From positions 51,387 through 115,386 of the forward strand of contig JAQTYU010000010.1 of NCBI GenBank assembly GCA_028688145.1: a DNA stretch of 64,000 nt, written 5' to 3'. The notes under the pieces were generated by a model. The model was not told the DNA's origin. It saw only the letters and a list, made by a program, of their open reading frames with translations, and made no database searches. The stretch comes from Thiotrichaceae bacterium. GTDB taxonomy: Bacteria; Pseudomonadota; Gammaproteobacteria; Beggiatoales; Beggiatoaceae. A program made the position numbers and the translations under genes. Of the stretch, positions 16,284-25,648 are shown piece by piece. Positions within the stretch are counted from its first letter, which is position 1; each line of letters opens with the position of its first letter.

Positions 16284-17162
16284 TTATAAAACTTGTGCTT
16301 GCCGCATCGCTTGTTCAACGGCAGCATGGTATTGGGCGCTCAACGGGGTTAAGGGTAAACGAATCCCGCCTTCCATTAAACTTAAACGTTGCACTGCCCA
16401 TTTTGCAGGAATCGGATTGGCCTCTAAGAATAAATCGCGGTGTAAACCTGTTAAACGGGCATTGACGGCTTCCGCTTCGGCACGCTTGCCAGCAAGGGCA
16501 AATTGACACATGTCGTGCATTGCCTTGGGGGCAACGTTGGCGGTGACAGAAATCACGCCGTCGATGCCTGCTAAAATGCTTTCCATGGCGGTTTCATCGT
16601 CGCCGCTGTAAATGGCAAACTTGTCGCTGCGGCAGGTGTCAATCAATTGGTGAATGCGCTTGGAATCATTTAAAGCTTCTTTAATCCCAATGATATTCGG
16701 AATCGCAGTTAAACGTTGCACCGTGCTGGGTAACATATCGCAGGCGGTGCGGCCGGGTACGTTGTATAAAATATGCGGCATCGGCACGGCATCAGCAATC
16801 GCTTGATAATGTAAAAATAAACCTTCTTGGGTGGGCTTATTATAATAAGGTGTGACTAATAAGCTGGCATCTGCGCCTGCTTTCATCGCTTCACGGGTTA
16901 AATAAATCGCTTCCTGCGTGGAGTTTGAACCTGTGCCTGCAATCACAGGGACTCTTTTTGCTGCATATTCAACGATTAAACGAATTACTTCACAGTGTTC
17001 TTCGTTGTCTAAAGTGGCAGATTCGCCAGTGGTGCCGACGGCGACAATCCCATCTGTTTGTTGTTCAATGTGATAATTTACTAAACGGCGTAATGCTACC
17101 GTATCAATACTGCCATCGGTGTGCATTGGCGTGACTAACGCCACAATACTGCCTTGTAACAT
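16284..17162 (-). CDS. dapA: 4-hydroxy-tetrahydrodipicolinate synthase DapA
   Basis: First committed enzyme of lysine and meso-diaminopimelate synthesis, condensing pyruvate with aspartate semialdehyde. The 292-residue TIM barrel has Thr44/Thr45 (GTTGES), Tyr133, Arg138 (YNVPGRT) and the Schiff-base Lys161 (IGIKEA), all at the positions known for the E. coli enzyme. It heads a minus-strand operon of dapA, small lipoprotein, bamC and kdsB. The 231 bases before the start contain no gene or recognised riboswitch. Confidence 0.97.
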   Translation of the reverse strand: MLQGSIVALVTPMHTDGSIDTVALRRLVNYHIEQQTDGIVAVGTTGESATLDNEEHCEVIRLIVEYAAKRVPVIAGTGSNSTQEAIYLTREAMKAGADASLLVTPYYNKPTQEGLFLHYQAIADAVPMPHILYNVPGRTACDMLPSTVQRLTAIPNIIGIKEALNDSKRIHQLIDTCRSDKFAIYSGDDETAMESILAGIDGVISVTANVAPKAMHDMCQFALAGKRAEAEAVNARLTGLHRDLFLEANPIPAKWAVQRLSLMEGGIRLPLTPLSAQYHAAVEQAMRQAQVL

Positions 17163-17393
17163 TGCAAACTCCTAAAATAAATGAAAATAAATGCGCATAG
17201 TAAGATTGTTAGACCCGATTGACAAGATCAGCCTTGTTTTGAAAAACGTTCTAATCGTCGAATGCGGGTTTACTAAGCATAGTCTAGCTTTTTAGGAAAC
17301 CTTTGTTTTGTGTAAATTCAGTTAGTTTTTTACCCTCTTTGAAAAAAGGGGTTAGGGGCTTGTTTAAATCTTAAATTCCCTTCAAAGGCTTAA

Positions 17394-18551
17394 CTACGGC
17401 ACAAACAATTCCAATAATTCATTCAAAAAACGCAAGCCTTGCTCAGTCGGGGCAATGCGCTGATTACTATATTCTATCCAGCCTTGTTTATATGCATGAT
17501 TTAAAGGTGTTTTGACTAATTCAAAATCTAAGCCCGTTTGTTGTGTGAAATCCCGCTCTGAAAAACCTTCGCGCAACCGCAGCGCATTCAGCATAAATTC
17601 TAAACAAATATCTTCAGTTTCTAAAACTTGTAAACTACTAATCACTTCGCCACTGTGCGCGGTTTCTAAATATAATTTCGGATGGCGTTGTTTGCTGTAA
17701 CGGGTAATTGAAGCTTGTGCCGCGTCGCTAATTTTGCCATGTGCGCCCGCGCCAATGCCTAAATAATCCCCAAATTCCCAATAATTAAGATTATGCCGAC
17801 AGCGTTTTCCCGTTTTGGAATACGCAGAAATTTCATAATTTTGATAGCCGTGTGCGGCTAATAAAGCTTGTCCTGCTTCTTGAATTTCCCAAATATAATC
17901 ATCATCGGGCAAGTTTGGCGGCTGGCGAAAAAATGCAGTATTCGGCTCTAAAGTCAGTTGATACCAAGATAAATGCGGCGGCGCAAATTGCAGCGCGGTG
18001 TTTAAATCGTCCAAAGCCATTGCCACGGTTTGCTGTGGCAAGCCAAACATTAAATCCAGATTGAAATTTTCAAAGCCTGCTTCGCGAATTGCGGTGAGAG
18101 CATTTTTCGCTTGTTGCGCGTCATGAATGCGCCCTAAATTATGCAGCATTTCATCTTGAAAACTTTGCACCCCCAAAGAAAGGCGATTGATGCCTGCCTC
18201 ACGATAGCCTTGGAAACGTGCGCTGTCCACCGTGCCAGGATTGGCTTCTAAGGTGATTTCTGCTTGTGGTAAAAGTTTGATGCGGCTACGAATTCCCGCC
18301 AGCAATTGCTGATAAAAATCAGGCGAAAATACGCTGGGTGTGCCGCCGCCGATGAAAATACTTTGTATGCTGCGCCCCCACACTTTGGGCAAATCTTGTT
18401 CTAAATCGGCAAACAGGGCGTTTAAATATTGTGTTTCTGACGGCTGTTCACGGATTTCGTGGGAATTAAAATCACAATAAGGACATTTACGTACACACCA
18501 CGGAATATGAATGTATAAGCTGAGTGCGGGAAGATTGGTGAAATTGGGCAT
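17394..18551 (-). CDS. hemW: Radical SAM heme chaperone HemW
   Basis: Radical SAM protein related to oxygen-independent coproporphyrinogen oxidase; HemW proteins bind heme and deliver it to respiratory enzymes. The start at 18551 (MPNF...) is chosen because the radical SAM motif C19-x3-C23-x2-C26 (CVRKCPYC) then falls at the usual distance; the frame stays open upstream for 16 more codons. Other family features are FIGGGTPS, the SLGVQSF segment and the C-terminal HemN-type domain. The length of 385 matches HemW. It stands alone, with no rdgB next to it. Confidence 0.92.
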   Translation of the reverse strand: MPNFTNLPALSLYIHIPWCVRKCPYCDFNSHEIREQPSETQYLNALFADLEQDLPKVWGRSIQSIFIGGGTPSVFSPDFYQQLLAGIRSRIKLLPQAEITLEANPGTVDSARFQGYREAGINRLSLGVQSFQDEMLHNLGRIHDAQQAKNALTAIREAGFENFNLDLMFGLPQQTVAMALDDLNTALQFAPPHLSWYQLTLEPNTAFFRQPPNLPDDDYIWEIQEAGQALLAAHGYQNYEISAYSKTGKRCRHNLNYWEFGDYLGIGAGAHGKISDAAQASITRYSKQRHPKLYLETAHSGEVISSLQVLETEDICLEFMLNALRLREGFSERDFTQQTGLDFELVKTPLNHAYKQGWIEYSNQRIAPTEQGLRFLNELLELFVP

Positions 18552-18651
18552 GGTTTGTTGTCGGTGACAAATTAATGGGCGGCTGATGGGAGGATACAAG
18601 GTTTTTTCGGGCTTACCAAATTTTTGGGGTGAAAGTGTGGTCAGAATTTAA

Positions 18652-18858
18652 TTGTCTGAACCACAATTTGTGGTGACGTATAAACTATTAAAAACAATTG
18701 GTTTATCGTTTTCGGAGTTTATTACAGGACGGGTTTTTTATCAAAAAACGCTGTTGAATAATGGGCAATTCAAAAGTTTTTATTTTGAATATCCTGAAAA
18801 TCAGAAAGCGCGTTATGAGCCGTTGATTAAGGGGTTTGTGGCTTCGTTTAAAGGCTAA
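18652..18858 (+). pseudogene. 3' fragment of an unidentified gene
   Basis: A 68-codon open frame whose first codons are formed by a copy of the GTCTGAACCACAATT repeat; in-frame GTG codons at 18670 and 18673 are alternative starts. The C-terminal half, including FYFEYPENQKARYEPLIKG, looks like the end of a folded domain rather than a complete protein, so this is probably a fragment cut off by the repeat. No family recognised. Confidence 0.35.
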
Positions 18859-18899
18859 ACAATTAAGAGCGGCTGGGTTTTGAAAATAAGCTCTCAAAA

Positions 18900-19757
18900 C
18901 TAATATTTATCACTGGTATGTTCATACACCGCCGTTTCAAGCTTATAACAAAGACGTTCTAGCTTTGAGTAGAATTTTTCTATGGCAAGCGCGTCTTCAG
19001 GTTTATGAACCACAAGTTCTGCAAATTCGGCACTGGCTTTTAATAAACTAAATGCCACGCTGTTTAACTCAGGTTGCCCTTTCCCTCCGCGCAATTTCTT
19101 GGTGAGTGCCAGAATTTGTGCGATTTCAGCTTTCCACGGTTGTTCTAAAACGGTGATTTTCTCAGTGACTTCTTTTGAAACAACAGGTTGATGTAAATCA
19201 TAAATGATTCTATCCTGCTGTTTTGCGCTCATGTAATCTCTTTTCAGCTCATTTTTAATACCGTTTCCAAAGAAGATATTTCCGCCACGAAAGAGACCAT
19301 CTGCAATAATTTGGTCTTTAAAGGGCAATAAGACGGCTTCAACCATGAGGGGCAAGTAAGAGCTTGGAAAAAACTCTGTTAAGGGTTCATTCAAACCGAG
19401 TACAGCGTACACCGCTTTATTTTTTGTATCACTGGTTTGAACAAAAATGGAGTGTTTTTTCAAATGCCGTTCTACGAAAAACTTGCCTTTAACCGCCAGT
19501 TTCCATGAGTGGAGAATTTCGACTTCTTCGGGAGAAAGCGTTTGCTGATTTTCTTGAATAAAGCCGTCGATGTAGGGCGTTGGATCGCTAAATAAAATAT
19601 CCCGCAGTTCAATAAACAGGGCATAATTCGCTTCATCATCGACACGCTCGTCATATTCTTCGGGCGATTTTAGGATGCCTTGTTTTAGCCCCGTGTAAAT
19701 GTGCAATTTAACCATAAGATTCATTACTACATTGAAATCGTCGTGGTTTAATTCCAT
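18900..19757 (-). CDS. Conserved hypothetical protein, 285 residues
   Basis: Not recognised. The product is soluble, with no signal peptide or membrane segment. It is mostly helical at both ends, with a central more hydrophobic region (about 120-175) containing VLGLNEPLTEFFP, LPLMVEAVLLPF and DGLFRGGNIFFG; the last resembles segments seen in plasmid-type or SEC-C-associated hypothetical proteins, but that is weak. An AGGAG ribosome site precedes the ATG. Neighbours are a gene fragment and a dead transposase, so the locus looks like accessory DNA. Confidence 0.6.
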   Translation of the reverse strand: MELNHDDFNVVMNLMVKLHIYTGLKQGILKSPEEYDERVDDEANYALFIELRDILFSDPTPYIDGFIQENQQTLSPEEVEILHSWKLAVKGKFFVERHLKKHSIFVQTSDTKNKAVYAVLGLNEPLTEFFPSSYLPLMVEAVLLPFKDQIIADGLFRGGNIFFGNGIKNELKRDYMSAKQQDRIIYDLHQPVVSKEVTEKITVLEQPWKAEIAQILALTKKLRGGKGQPELNSVAFSLLKASAEFAELVVHKPEDALAIEKFYSKLERLCYKLETAVYEHTSDKY

Positions 19758-19791
19758 GCGTATTACTCCTTTAAATTCAATATGTGGAGAG

Positions 19792-19822
19792 CTGCTAGGT
19801 TTTCAAAATCCTAGTAGGTCTT
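19792..19822. repeat. Short palindrome, AGGTTTTnAAAACCT type
   Basis: GCTAGGTTTTCAAAATCCTAGTAGG forms an imperfect hairpin upstream of the 285-residue hypothetical gene. It is related to the palindromes at 20165-20195 and 48885-48917, and half of it recurs at 43645-43660 (CAGACCTACTAGATTTT). Confidence 0.45.
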
Positions 19823-19877
19823 TGGTCAATATTATTGTGTTATTTATATTTTTTGAACAGATGATTTCTTTTAAGAA

Positions 19878-20395
19878 TTAAGCTTCTTGCAAGAATTCCC
19901 CAACTTTTGAATCGTCAAATTGTTGGTGATAGTTTTCAAAATTTAGGAGCGTGTCGAACCAAGATAAAACTTGTTAGCTTGCAATGCGGGTTTGTTTTTG
20001 TGGGTTGCGGTGAATGTAGGCAACCACTTGAATTAAATAGCTGTCGGAGTCGATGAGGATGCGTTTGAAGTTTTTTTCAAATAAACTGCCGTGCCGATTA
20101 TAAGTTTTATTGATGATTTTGGTGTAGGCATTAAATAAATTTGAGAAGGCTTGCGAGTAGTTAAGACCTTCTAGGTCTTTGAGACCTAGAAGGTCTGGTT
20201 TCGGGGCAATTTTCACCAACAAATGAAAATGATTCCGCATTAAACAGTACGCATAAGTTTCTGCTATCGGATAAATATAGCGGATGTACAACTTGAAGAA
20301 ATACTCATAGCTTCAAGAAAGATATTTTCGCCATTATTCCCACGATTATAAATGTAGTAATACTGTCCTTCTATCAATGGATCGGTTTGCGACAT
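19878..20395 (-). pseudogene. REP-associated tyrosine transposase (Y1/HUH), frameshifted
   Basis: A single-strand transposase of the TnpA-REP type that is no longer intact. The N-terminal part (from the ATG at 20395) reads to YYYIYNRGNNGENIFLE, then a one-base indel near 20310 moves the frame to YEYFFKLYIRYIYP. The HUH motif is present as HFHLLV, and YIHRNPQK marks the catalytic-tyrosine helix. A TAA at 19974-19976 and a missing stretch follow, then the same frame resumes with WFDTLLNFENYHQQFDDSK up to 19878, the usual family end. Such proteins mobilise short palindromes, which are abundant in this window. Confidence 0.8.
20165..20195. repeat. Perfect 14-bp palindrome inside the transposase reading frame
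   Basis: GACCTTCTAGGTCT (20165-20178), loop TTG, AGACCTAGAAGGTC (20182-20195). It encodes the PDLLGLKDLEGLN stretch of the broken REP transposase in frame and belongs to the CCTTCTAGG palindrome family seen at 48885-48917. Confidence 0.8.
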
Positions 20396-20413
20396 CGTGT
20401 TTTTTCTCCTCAT

Positions 20414-20470
20414 TATTATTGAATTGGCGAGATCGATGATAACGGCGCGTTTTCCTGCTAAAAATCCCAT
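20414..20470 (-). pseudogene. fabI start fragment
   Basis: With an AGGAG ribosome site six bases upstream, the reading starts MGFLAGKRAVIIDLANS, which is the N-terminus of enoyl-ACP reductase FabI (MGFL-GKR start, then a dinucleotide-binding strand). After about 19 codons the similarity ends and the frame runs into the REP transposase leader. It looks like the 5' end of a fabI copy left by an insertion or deletion. Confidence 0.55.
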
Positions 20471-20663
20471 GATTTTTCTCCTTTATTTTTTAAGATTGTA
20501 GGATTGAATAATGAGTGAGGGAGAGTATTTCATTTTGAAGGGTAAAAATTGCCAGCAGTGTACAGCAAATAGGGGGGCTTTGCTTAGCTGCTGTGGAATT
20601 GGGGGCAATGCTTAAAGCAGAGAATTTTCGTTCCCAGACAGGAACGAGTTTATTATGGACATT

Positions 20664-20697
20664 GTGTAAATTAAGTGAATTGTGGTTCAGACTACCG
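20664..20697. repeat. Repeat, AATTGTGGTTCAGAC type
   Basis: GTAAATTAAGTGAATTGTGG followed by TTCAGAC. The same sequence, with one change, forms one arm of the inverted repeat at 34607-34685, and its complement lies at 18651-18672. Confidence 0.6.
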
Positions 20698-20698
20698 C

Positions 20699-21169
20699 TT
20701 AAAACTCAGCTTCAGGAAAAAACTCATCATCGAGTAATTGCTGAATGGTGTAGGGGCAAGTTTCAGGAAATGTCGTCTTAGCTAAACGGGTTTCTTTCAC
20801 CGCAAATAACACAGCTTTAGGATAAGACTTTTCCACCGTGCTTTCTAATTCTCGTTTAAGACTGGGCACATCTTCCAACAAATCCACAATTTGAGAACGC
20901 TGCTCAATAATCGTCAGTCGCCAGCTTTTGCCCTCATAACTTTCCCATTTATCGCTCAACGCCGCCAGTTGAAATTGCCATTTGAGCAAATGCGCGATTA
21001 AGATTTTAAGGTGGCTGCTCAATTCCCGCCGATTGTTTTTTCCCATGTCTTCCAATTCTTCAATCAGGTGGCGCGTATCAAGCGCATCCATTTTCCCTGC
21101 TTTTAACAGACTGATTTGATCATGAATCCACGCATCAAAATCTTGATGATACAATTCAGGCTTGCTCAT
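20699..21169 (-). CDS. DUF29 family protein
   Basis: A 156-residue helical protein with the DUF29 pattern: LYHQDFDAWI near the start, LIEELEDMGKNNRRELSSHL in the middle, and HLLKWQFQ. No signal peptide or membrane segment. DUF29 proteins are frequent in cyanobacteria and large sulfur bacteria, often in many copies, and have no known function. It stands 48 bases after the moaC stop on the same strand, with a family repeat at its 3' end. Confidence 0.85.
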   Translation of the reverse strand: MSKPELYHQDFDAWIHDQISLLKAGKMDALDTRHLIEELEDMGKNNRRELSSHLKILIAHLLKWQFQLAALSDKWESYEGKSWRLTIIEQRSQIVDLLEDVPSLKRELESTVEKSYPKAVLFAVKETRLAKTTFPETCPYTIQQLLDDEFFPEAEF

Positions 21170-21216
21170 AATTTCTAATCCATATCTAGTTTAAACGTTG
21201 ATTATAGACAAAAAAT

Positions 21217-21690
21217 TTACACCCTCTCCCACAGCCCCGATTTCCCACCCGATTTCTTCAACAGACGCACCTCGCTGATAGTCATGCCACGATCCACGGC
21301 TTTGCACATGTCATACACCGTTAATAAGGCAAGCTGCACCGCAGTGAGAGCTTCCATTTCAACCCCCGTCTGTCCCACCGTTTCCGCACTGGCTTGGCAA
21401 TGCAGCGCGTTCTGTTCGGGCAAGGGCGTAAAATCCAAGGTTACCCGCGTCAACATAATCGCGTGACACAAAGGAATTAATTCACTGGTTTTTTTCGCCG
21501 CCATAATTCCCGCAATTCTCGCAATCCCAATCACATCGCCTTTTTTATGCGCCCCTTGCACAATTAAAGCAAGGGTTTCAGGCTGCATGAAAATCTTGCC
21601 TTCTGCCAAGGCAATACGATGGCTGTGCGCTTTCTCGGCAACATCGACAATATGCGCCTCGCCTGCGGCGTTGAAATGGGTCAAAGACAT
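21217..21690 (-). CDS. moaC: Cyclic pyranopterin monophosphate synthase MoaC
   Basis: Second step of molybdenum cofactor synthesis, making cPMP from the MoaA product. The 157-residue protein has the signature LIPLCHAI, the EMEALTAV segment and the MCKAVDRGM catalytic loop with its Lys/Asp. Length is normal. It lies 10 bases after dnaA and is probably co-transcribed with it, an unusual partnership. moaDE is about 15 kb away. Confidence 0.96.
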   Translation of the reverse strand: MSLTHFNAAGEAHIVDVAEKAHSHRIALAEGKIFMQPETLALIVQGAHKKGDVIGIARIAGIMAAKKTSELIPLCHAIMLTRVTLDFTPLPEQNALHCQASAETVGQTGVEMEALTAVQLALLTVYDMCKAVDRGMTISEVRLLKKSGGKSGLWERV

Positions 21691-21699
21691 ACGGAATTC

Positions 21700-23049
21700 C
21701 TAAGCCGACAAGCGTTTTAACAAATTGGCGTAATCTTCATTCAATTGCTGATCCGCCGTTTTCAACTTGGAAATGGTTTTGCAGCTATATAAAACCGTGG
21801 TGTGATCCCTGCCCCCAAACGCGCTGCCAATTTCGGGCAAACTGTGCTGAGTCAATTCCTTAGACAAAGTCATCGCGATTTGACGCGGACGCGCAAGCGT
21901 GCGTTTTCGACCCCGTGAACATAATTCTGATAAAGAAATTCTAAAATAATCCGCCACGGTTTTTTGAATGGAATTTAAGCTTAAGTTGGGCAAGGACGGC
22001 ATTTGTAAACTGACTAAATCTTTCAACGCGGTTTTGGTATTTTCCAAGGTAATGCTTTGTTGCATCACTTTGGCGGTGATAATCAAACGGTGCAACGCGC
22101 CTTCCAATTCGCGCACATTGGCGTGAATATTTTTGGCAATGAAACAGCCAACTTCATACGGAATCATCACATGCGCCAGCGCGGCTTTCGCCATTAAAAT
22201 CGCTAAACGGGTTTCAAAATCAGGTTGTTCCACCGTCACCGCTAAACCCCAACCAAAACGCGATTTTAAGCGGTCTTCCAAGCCTTCAATCTGTTGCGGC
22301 AGGCGGTCACAGGTCATCACAATTTGTTTTTTACCATCCATTAATACATTGATAGTATGAAATAATTCTTCTTGAGATTGGGTTTTATTAGCAAAAAATT
22401 GGACATCATCAATTAATAAGGCATCAATCGTGCGGTATTGCCGCTTAAATTCATTCATTTTTTTCTGGTGTAAAGCTTTGACCATGTCGCTGACAAAACG
22501 TTCAGAATGCACATATAAAATTTTTGCCTCAGGGCGCGTGCTCAAAATATGATTGCCCACGGCGTGCATTAAATGGGTTTTCCCCAAACCGACACCGCCA
22601 TAAATAAACAAGGGATTATACGCCGCCGTTTCCGCCACTTGTAAGCAGGCTGCGCGTGCGACTTGATTGGATTTGCCTTCGACAAAGTTGGCGAAAGTAA
22701 GCTGTGGATTAATGCGGCTGAGATGCGGCGATTGTGCGTTTTGCTGATGTTGCACGGGGCTTGCCGCTGCCGAGGCGACCGCCGTTTTATTATTCAACAC
22801 ATGGCTACGGCTGCCCACCATCAACAACACGTTGGGCGGTTGTTGCGGGCGAATGTGGTTCAGAATCTCGATGATGCGCGGGTAAAAATGCTGTTTCACC
22901 CAATCCATCACAAAACGATTGGGAGCAAGCAGGCGCAAAGTATTGGCATCTTCTACAACGTGCAAGGGACGGATCCAAGTATTGAAATCTTGGGCAGGTA
23001 ATTCGCGTTCCAGCGAGCGTAGACATTGATTCCAAAGCGTAAGAGACAC
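21700..23049 (-). CDS. dnaA: Chromosomal replication initiator DnaA
   Basis: Origin-binding AAA+ ATPase. Domain I (about 1-80), a short linker (80-115) and the AAA+ core with Walker A GGVGLGKTH (about 150) and Walker B LLIDDVQFF. Domain IV carries the DnaA-box signature (RPRQIAMTLSKELT and FGGRDHTTVLY). Start is GTG with GGAGG seven bases upstream. The length of 449 is typical. It is followed by moaC, not dnaN, and no rpmH or oriC-like box cluster is seen upstream, so it is separated from the usual replication-initiation cluster. Confidence 0.97.
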   Translation of the reverse strand: MSLTLWNQCLRSLERELPAQDFNTWIRPLHVVEDANTLRLLAPNRFVMDWVKQHFYPRIIEILNHIRPQQPPNVLLMVGSRSHVLNNKTAVASAAASPVQHQQNAQSPHLSRINPQLTFANFVEGKSNQVARAACLQVAETAAYNPLFIYGGVGLGKTHLMHAVGNHILSTRPEAKILYVHSERFVSDMVKALHQKKMNEFKRQYRTIDALLIDDVQFFANKTQSQEELFHTINVLMDGKKQIVMTCDRLPQQIEGLEDRLKSRFGWGLAVTVEQPDFETRLAILMAKAALAHVMIPYEVGCFIAKNIHANVRELEGALHRLIITAKVMQQSITLENTKTALKDLVSLQMPSLPNLSLNSIQKTVADYFRISLSELCSRGRKRTLARPRQIAMTLSKELTQHSLPEIGSAFGGRDHTTVLYSCKTISKLKTADQQLNEDYANLLKRLSA

Positions 23050-23448
23050 CAGACAACCTCCGAAGGGTAACTGTGCTGAGCTAATTTATAATAATGAGGA
23101 ATAGTATTTTGACGTGTTTGAGCTGTAAGTTTATATGGGATACCCCACATATTCCAGCACGCCCCTGCGGCAAGCTAAGTGCTTGTGTGCCCATACAACT
23201 GTTTGATTGCTATGCGATTCTGTAAGCTAGAAATTACTTTAACTATTCGCACTTTTAACTGACAAATCAAACAGATAGCTTCCTTAAAAATTTTTTTAAT
23301 ACAGGCTATCTAAATTTTAAGGGGGACGCATTATAGCATTGAAGCGTTAATTTTATGCGGACTGAAACAGATTTTTTTATCAATGCGGATGTGTCGGAAT
23401 TCGCTGTTCACAGCTAAAAAATAGGGCTGTTAAAAAGTATAAAACATG
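23050..23448. other. Intergenic region upstream of dnaA
   Basis: AT-rich, without a gene. It presumably holds the dnaA promoter (reading leftward). I looked for TTATCCACA-type DnaA boxes on both strands and saw no cluster. Nothing else stands out. Confidence 0.5.
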
Positions 23449-23503
23449 AAAATACACACAATTTATCTTAAAATTGAAATTTAAGACAAATTATGTGTAT
23501 TTT
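23449..23503. terminator. Long hairpin after the pqq operon
   Basis: A nearly perfect 24-bp stem, AAAATACACA...ATCTTAAA with TTTAAGAC...TGTGTATTTT, two mismatches and a 7-base loop. It lies 19 bases after the pqqE stop and likely ends pqq transcription; A/T-rich flanks allow activity in both directions. Confidence 0.6.
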
Positions 23504-23521
23504 AGTTTACAGAGAATTGCG

Positions 23522-24640
23522 TTAGATTTTAGAGAATTGCTTAGAATTCTTTGGATTACGGAATATTAAGGCTTTGCTGGGCAAGTCAGGATTTGCTTGA
23601 TTAATTGCCGCCACAATGGTTTCATGGTGCGGTGACAAACTACACACAGGATCGGCATTGGTGGCATCACCCGTTAATAAATAGGCTTGGCAGCGGCAAC
23701 CCCCGAAATCCTTAGCTTTTTCAGGACAAGTGCGACAAGGTTCTTTCATCCATTCGTCGCCCCGAAAATGCTGAAAAGCAGGAGATTCTTCCCAAATCCA
23801 TTTTAAGCTGTGTTCTTGCACATTCGGAAAAGTTAAATTCGGCAATTCCCGCGCAGAATGACAAGGCAGAGCAGTGCCATCGGGCGCAATGGTTAAGAAA
23901 ATATTCCCCCAGCCATTCATGCAAGCTTTGGGACGACCTTCGTAATAATCAGGCACGACGTAATAAATCTTCATCTTGCCTTTGAACTTCTCTTGATACG
24001 CATGAGCTATTGGTTCAGCGCGTTGCAACTGCTCGCGGGTAGGCAACAATTGATCACGATTGACCAAAGCCCAACCATAATATTGCGTGGTTGCCAGCTC
24101 CACATAATCCGCGCCCAACTCTTCCGCTAAATCTAAAATTTCCGCAATATTATCGGTATTTTGTCGATGCAGCACAAAACATAAAACCATCGGGTAGCCC
24201 TGCTTTTTCACTTCACGAGCAATAGCTTGTTTATGTTCAAAAGCTGCCGTTCCTGCCAAATAATCATTTAACTCGGCAGAACTGGCTTGAAAGCTTACTT
24301 GAATATGGTCTAAACCTGCGGCTTTAAACGCAGCAATCCTCTCAGGTTTCAAACCCACGCCCGAGGTGATTAAATTGGTGTAATAGCCCATTTTACGGGC
24401 TTCTGCGATGAGAATTTCCAAATCTGGGCGCGTGGTTGGCTCGCCCCCCGAAAAGCCCAGTTGCGTCGCGCCCAAAGCCCGCGCCTCGCGTAATACTTTC
24501 AGCCAAGCTTCGGTATCCAATTCGGTTTTTTGCTGGGCAAAATCCAAAGGATTGGAGCAGTAGGGACATTGCAGCGGGCAGGCATAAGTCAATTCTGCCA
24601 ACAACCATAAAGGTTTATTCGGTGAGGGTAATCCAGCCAT
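23522..24640 (-). CDS. pqqE: PqqA peptide cyclase PqqE
   Basis: Radical SAM enzyme that cross-links the Glu and Tyr side chains of PqqA, the first step of pyrroloquinoline quinone synthesis, while PqqD presents the peptide. The radical SAM cysteines are C21-x3-C25-x2-C28 (CPLQCPYC). A Cys-rich SPASM domain lies in the C-terminal third (ALPCHS, then [17 protein letters not shown]). The length of 372 is normal. It overlaps pqqD by 26 bases and is the last gene of the operon. Confidence 0.97.
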   Translation of the reverse strand: MAGLPSPNKPLWLLAELTYACPLQCPYCSNPLDFAQQKTELDTEAWLKVLREARALGATQLGFSGGEPTTRPDLEILIAEARKMGYYTNLITSGVGLKPERIAAFKAAGLDHIQVSFQASSAELNDYLAGTAAFEHKQAIAREVKKQGYPMVLCFVLHRQNTDNIAEILDLAEELGADYVELATTQYYGWALVNRDQLLPTREQLQRAEPIAHAYQEKFKGKMKIYYVVPDYYEGRPKACMNGWGNIFLTIAPDGTALPCHSARELPNLTFPNVQEHSLKWIWEESPAFQHFRGDEWMKEPCRTCPEKAKDFGGCRCQAYLLTGDATNADPVCSLSPHHETIVAAINQANPDLPSKALIFRNPKNSKQFSKI

Positions 24641-24893
24641 TTTTATGCGCTACCTCTAAAAAAGCAAAAACATCGCTACGAATATCGACGATTTCGGGGA
24701 AAGCTTGTTGAAGACTCTGCAAAAGTGTGGCGACGCTTTGCTCTGGGATTGCACAGTATTTTAAAATTTCTCCCGCACTGAAGTTAAGCTGAATCATGCC
24801 TTCAGGATACAGTAAAACGTAGCATTGCTGCGCTTCTTCCCATTGAAAGCGGTAGGCTGGCGAAATGGAAATTTTTTGATTTATATCAATCAT
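24615..24893 (-). CDS. pqqD: PQQ biosynthesis peptide chaperone PqqD
   Basis: Small protein that binds the PqqA peptide and delivers it to PqqE. The start at 24893 (MIDIN...) gives 92 residues, the usual length, and overlaps the pqqC end by 8 bases; an upstream in-frame start would add 13 unlikely residues. Family features: [19 protein letters not shown], then [12 protein letters not shown]. Confidence 0.94.
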   Translation of the reverse strand: MIDINQKISISPAYRFQWEEAQQCYVLLYPEGMIQLNFSAGEILKYCAIPEQSVATLLQSLQQAFPEIVDIRSDVFAFLEVAHKNGWITLTE

Positions 24894-25617
24894 GGGCTTT
24901 AATATTGAAAAATGGGGGCATTTCGTCAACATAAGCGACGTGCATCACGTCAAGCATAGTCCACAAAATGTTCAGTTTAAATTGAAGAATTTCTAAAGCG
25001 CGCTCTTGTTGGGCGCGGGTTTTGAAATGGTCTAGGGTAATTTGCAAGCCATGTTGCACGTCGCGACGCGCTTCAGTCAAGCGTTTACGGAAATAATAAT
25101 AGCCTTCGGCATCAATCCACGGATAGTATTCGGGCCAAGTGTCGAGGCGTTTTTGATGAATTTCGGGGGCAAATAATTCGGTTAAAGAGGAACAGGCGGC
25201 TTCTTGCCATGGGGATTGGCGGGCAAAATTGACGTAAGCATCGACTGAAAAACGCACGCCAGGCAGCACTAATTTCAGTGAAGTTATATCTTCACGTTTC
25301 AAACCCACCGCTTCCCCAAGCCGAATCCAGGCTTCAATGCCGCCTTCGTCGCCTGTCAGCCCGTCGTGGTCGATAATGCGCTGCACCCAATGCCGCCGCA
25401 CGTCGCGCTCGGGGCAATTTGCCATAATCGCGGCATCTTTCACAGGGATTGAAATTTGATAATAAAAGCGATTAGCAACCCAGCCTTGAATTTGTTTCTG
25501 GGTGCATTTGCCTGTGTTCATGGCGATGTGGAATGGGTGGTGAATGTGATAATACGCGCCTTTGGCTCGTAATTGTTGTTCAAATTCTTCGGGATTCCAT
25601 GCGGTGAGTTCGGTCAT
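24886..25617 (-). CDS. pqqC: Pyrroloquinoline-quinone synthase PqqC
   Basis: Catalyses the final ring closure and eight-electron oxidation to PQQ without a metal. From the ATG at 25617 (MTELTAW), preceded by an AGGAG site, the protein has 243 residues. It is all-helical with conserved [10 protein letters not shown], the [11 protein letters not shown] segment and the HDG motif ([13 protein letters not shown]). The frame is open upstream, but that part is made of a repeat element. The 185-base gap before it, towards pqqB, is filled by nested repeats. Confidence 0.96.
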   Translation of the reverse strand: MTELTAWNPEEFEQQLRAKGAYYHIHHPFHIAMNTGKCTQKQIQGWVANRFYYQISIPVKDAAIMANCPERDVRRHWVQRIIDHDGLTGDEGGIEAWIRLGEAVGLKREDITSLKLVLPGVRFSVDAYVNFARQSPWQEAACSSLTELFAPEIHQKRLDTWPEYYPWIDAEGYYYFRKRLTEARRDVQHGLQITLDHFKTRAQQERALEILQFKLNILWTMLDVMHVAYVDEMPPFFNIKAHD

Positions 25618-25648
25618 GGGTTTGCTCCTTGAGTGGTGATATTTTTTT

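Noticed and set aside
20593..20781. 62-codon plus-strand frame before the DUF29 gene
   Set aside because: Made largely of repeat sequence and antisense to the end of the DUF29 gene; not protein-like.
23050..23521. oriC next to dnaA
   Set aside because: AT-rich, but no cluster of TTATCCACA-type boxes was found on either strand and no rpmH/dnaN neighbours.
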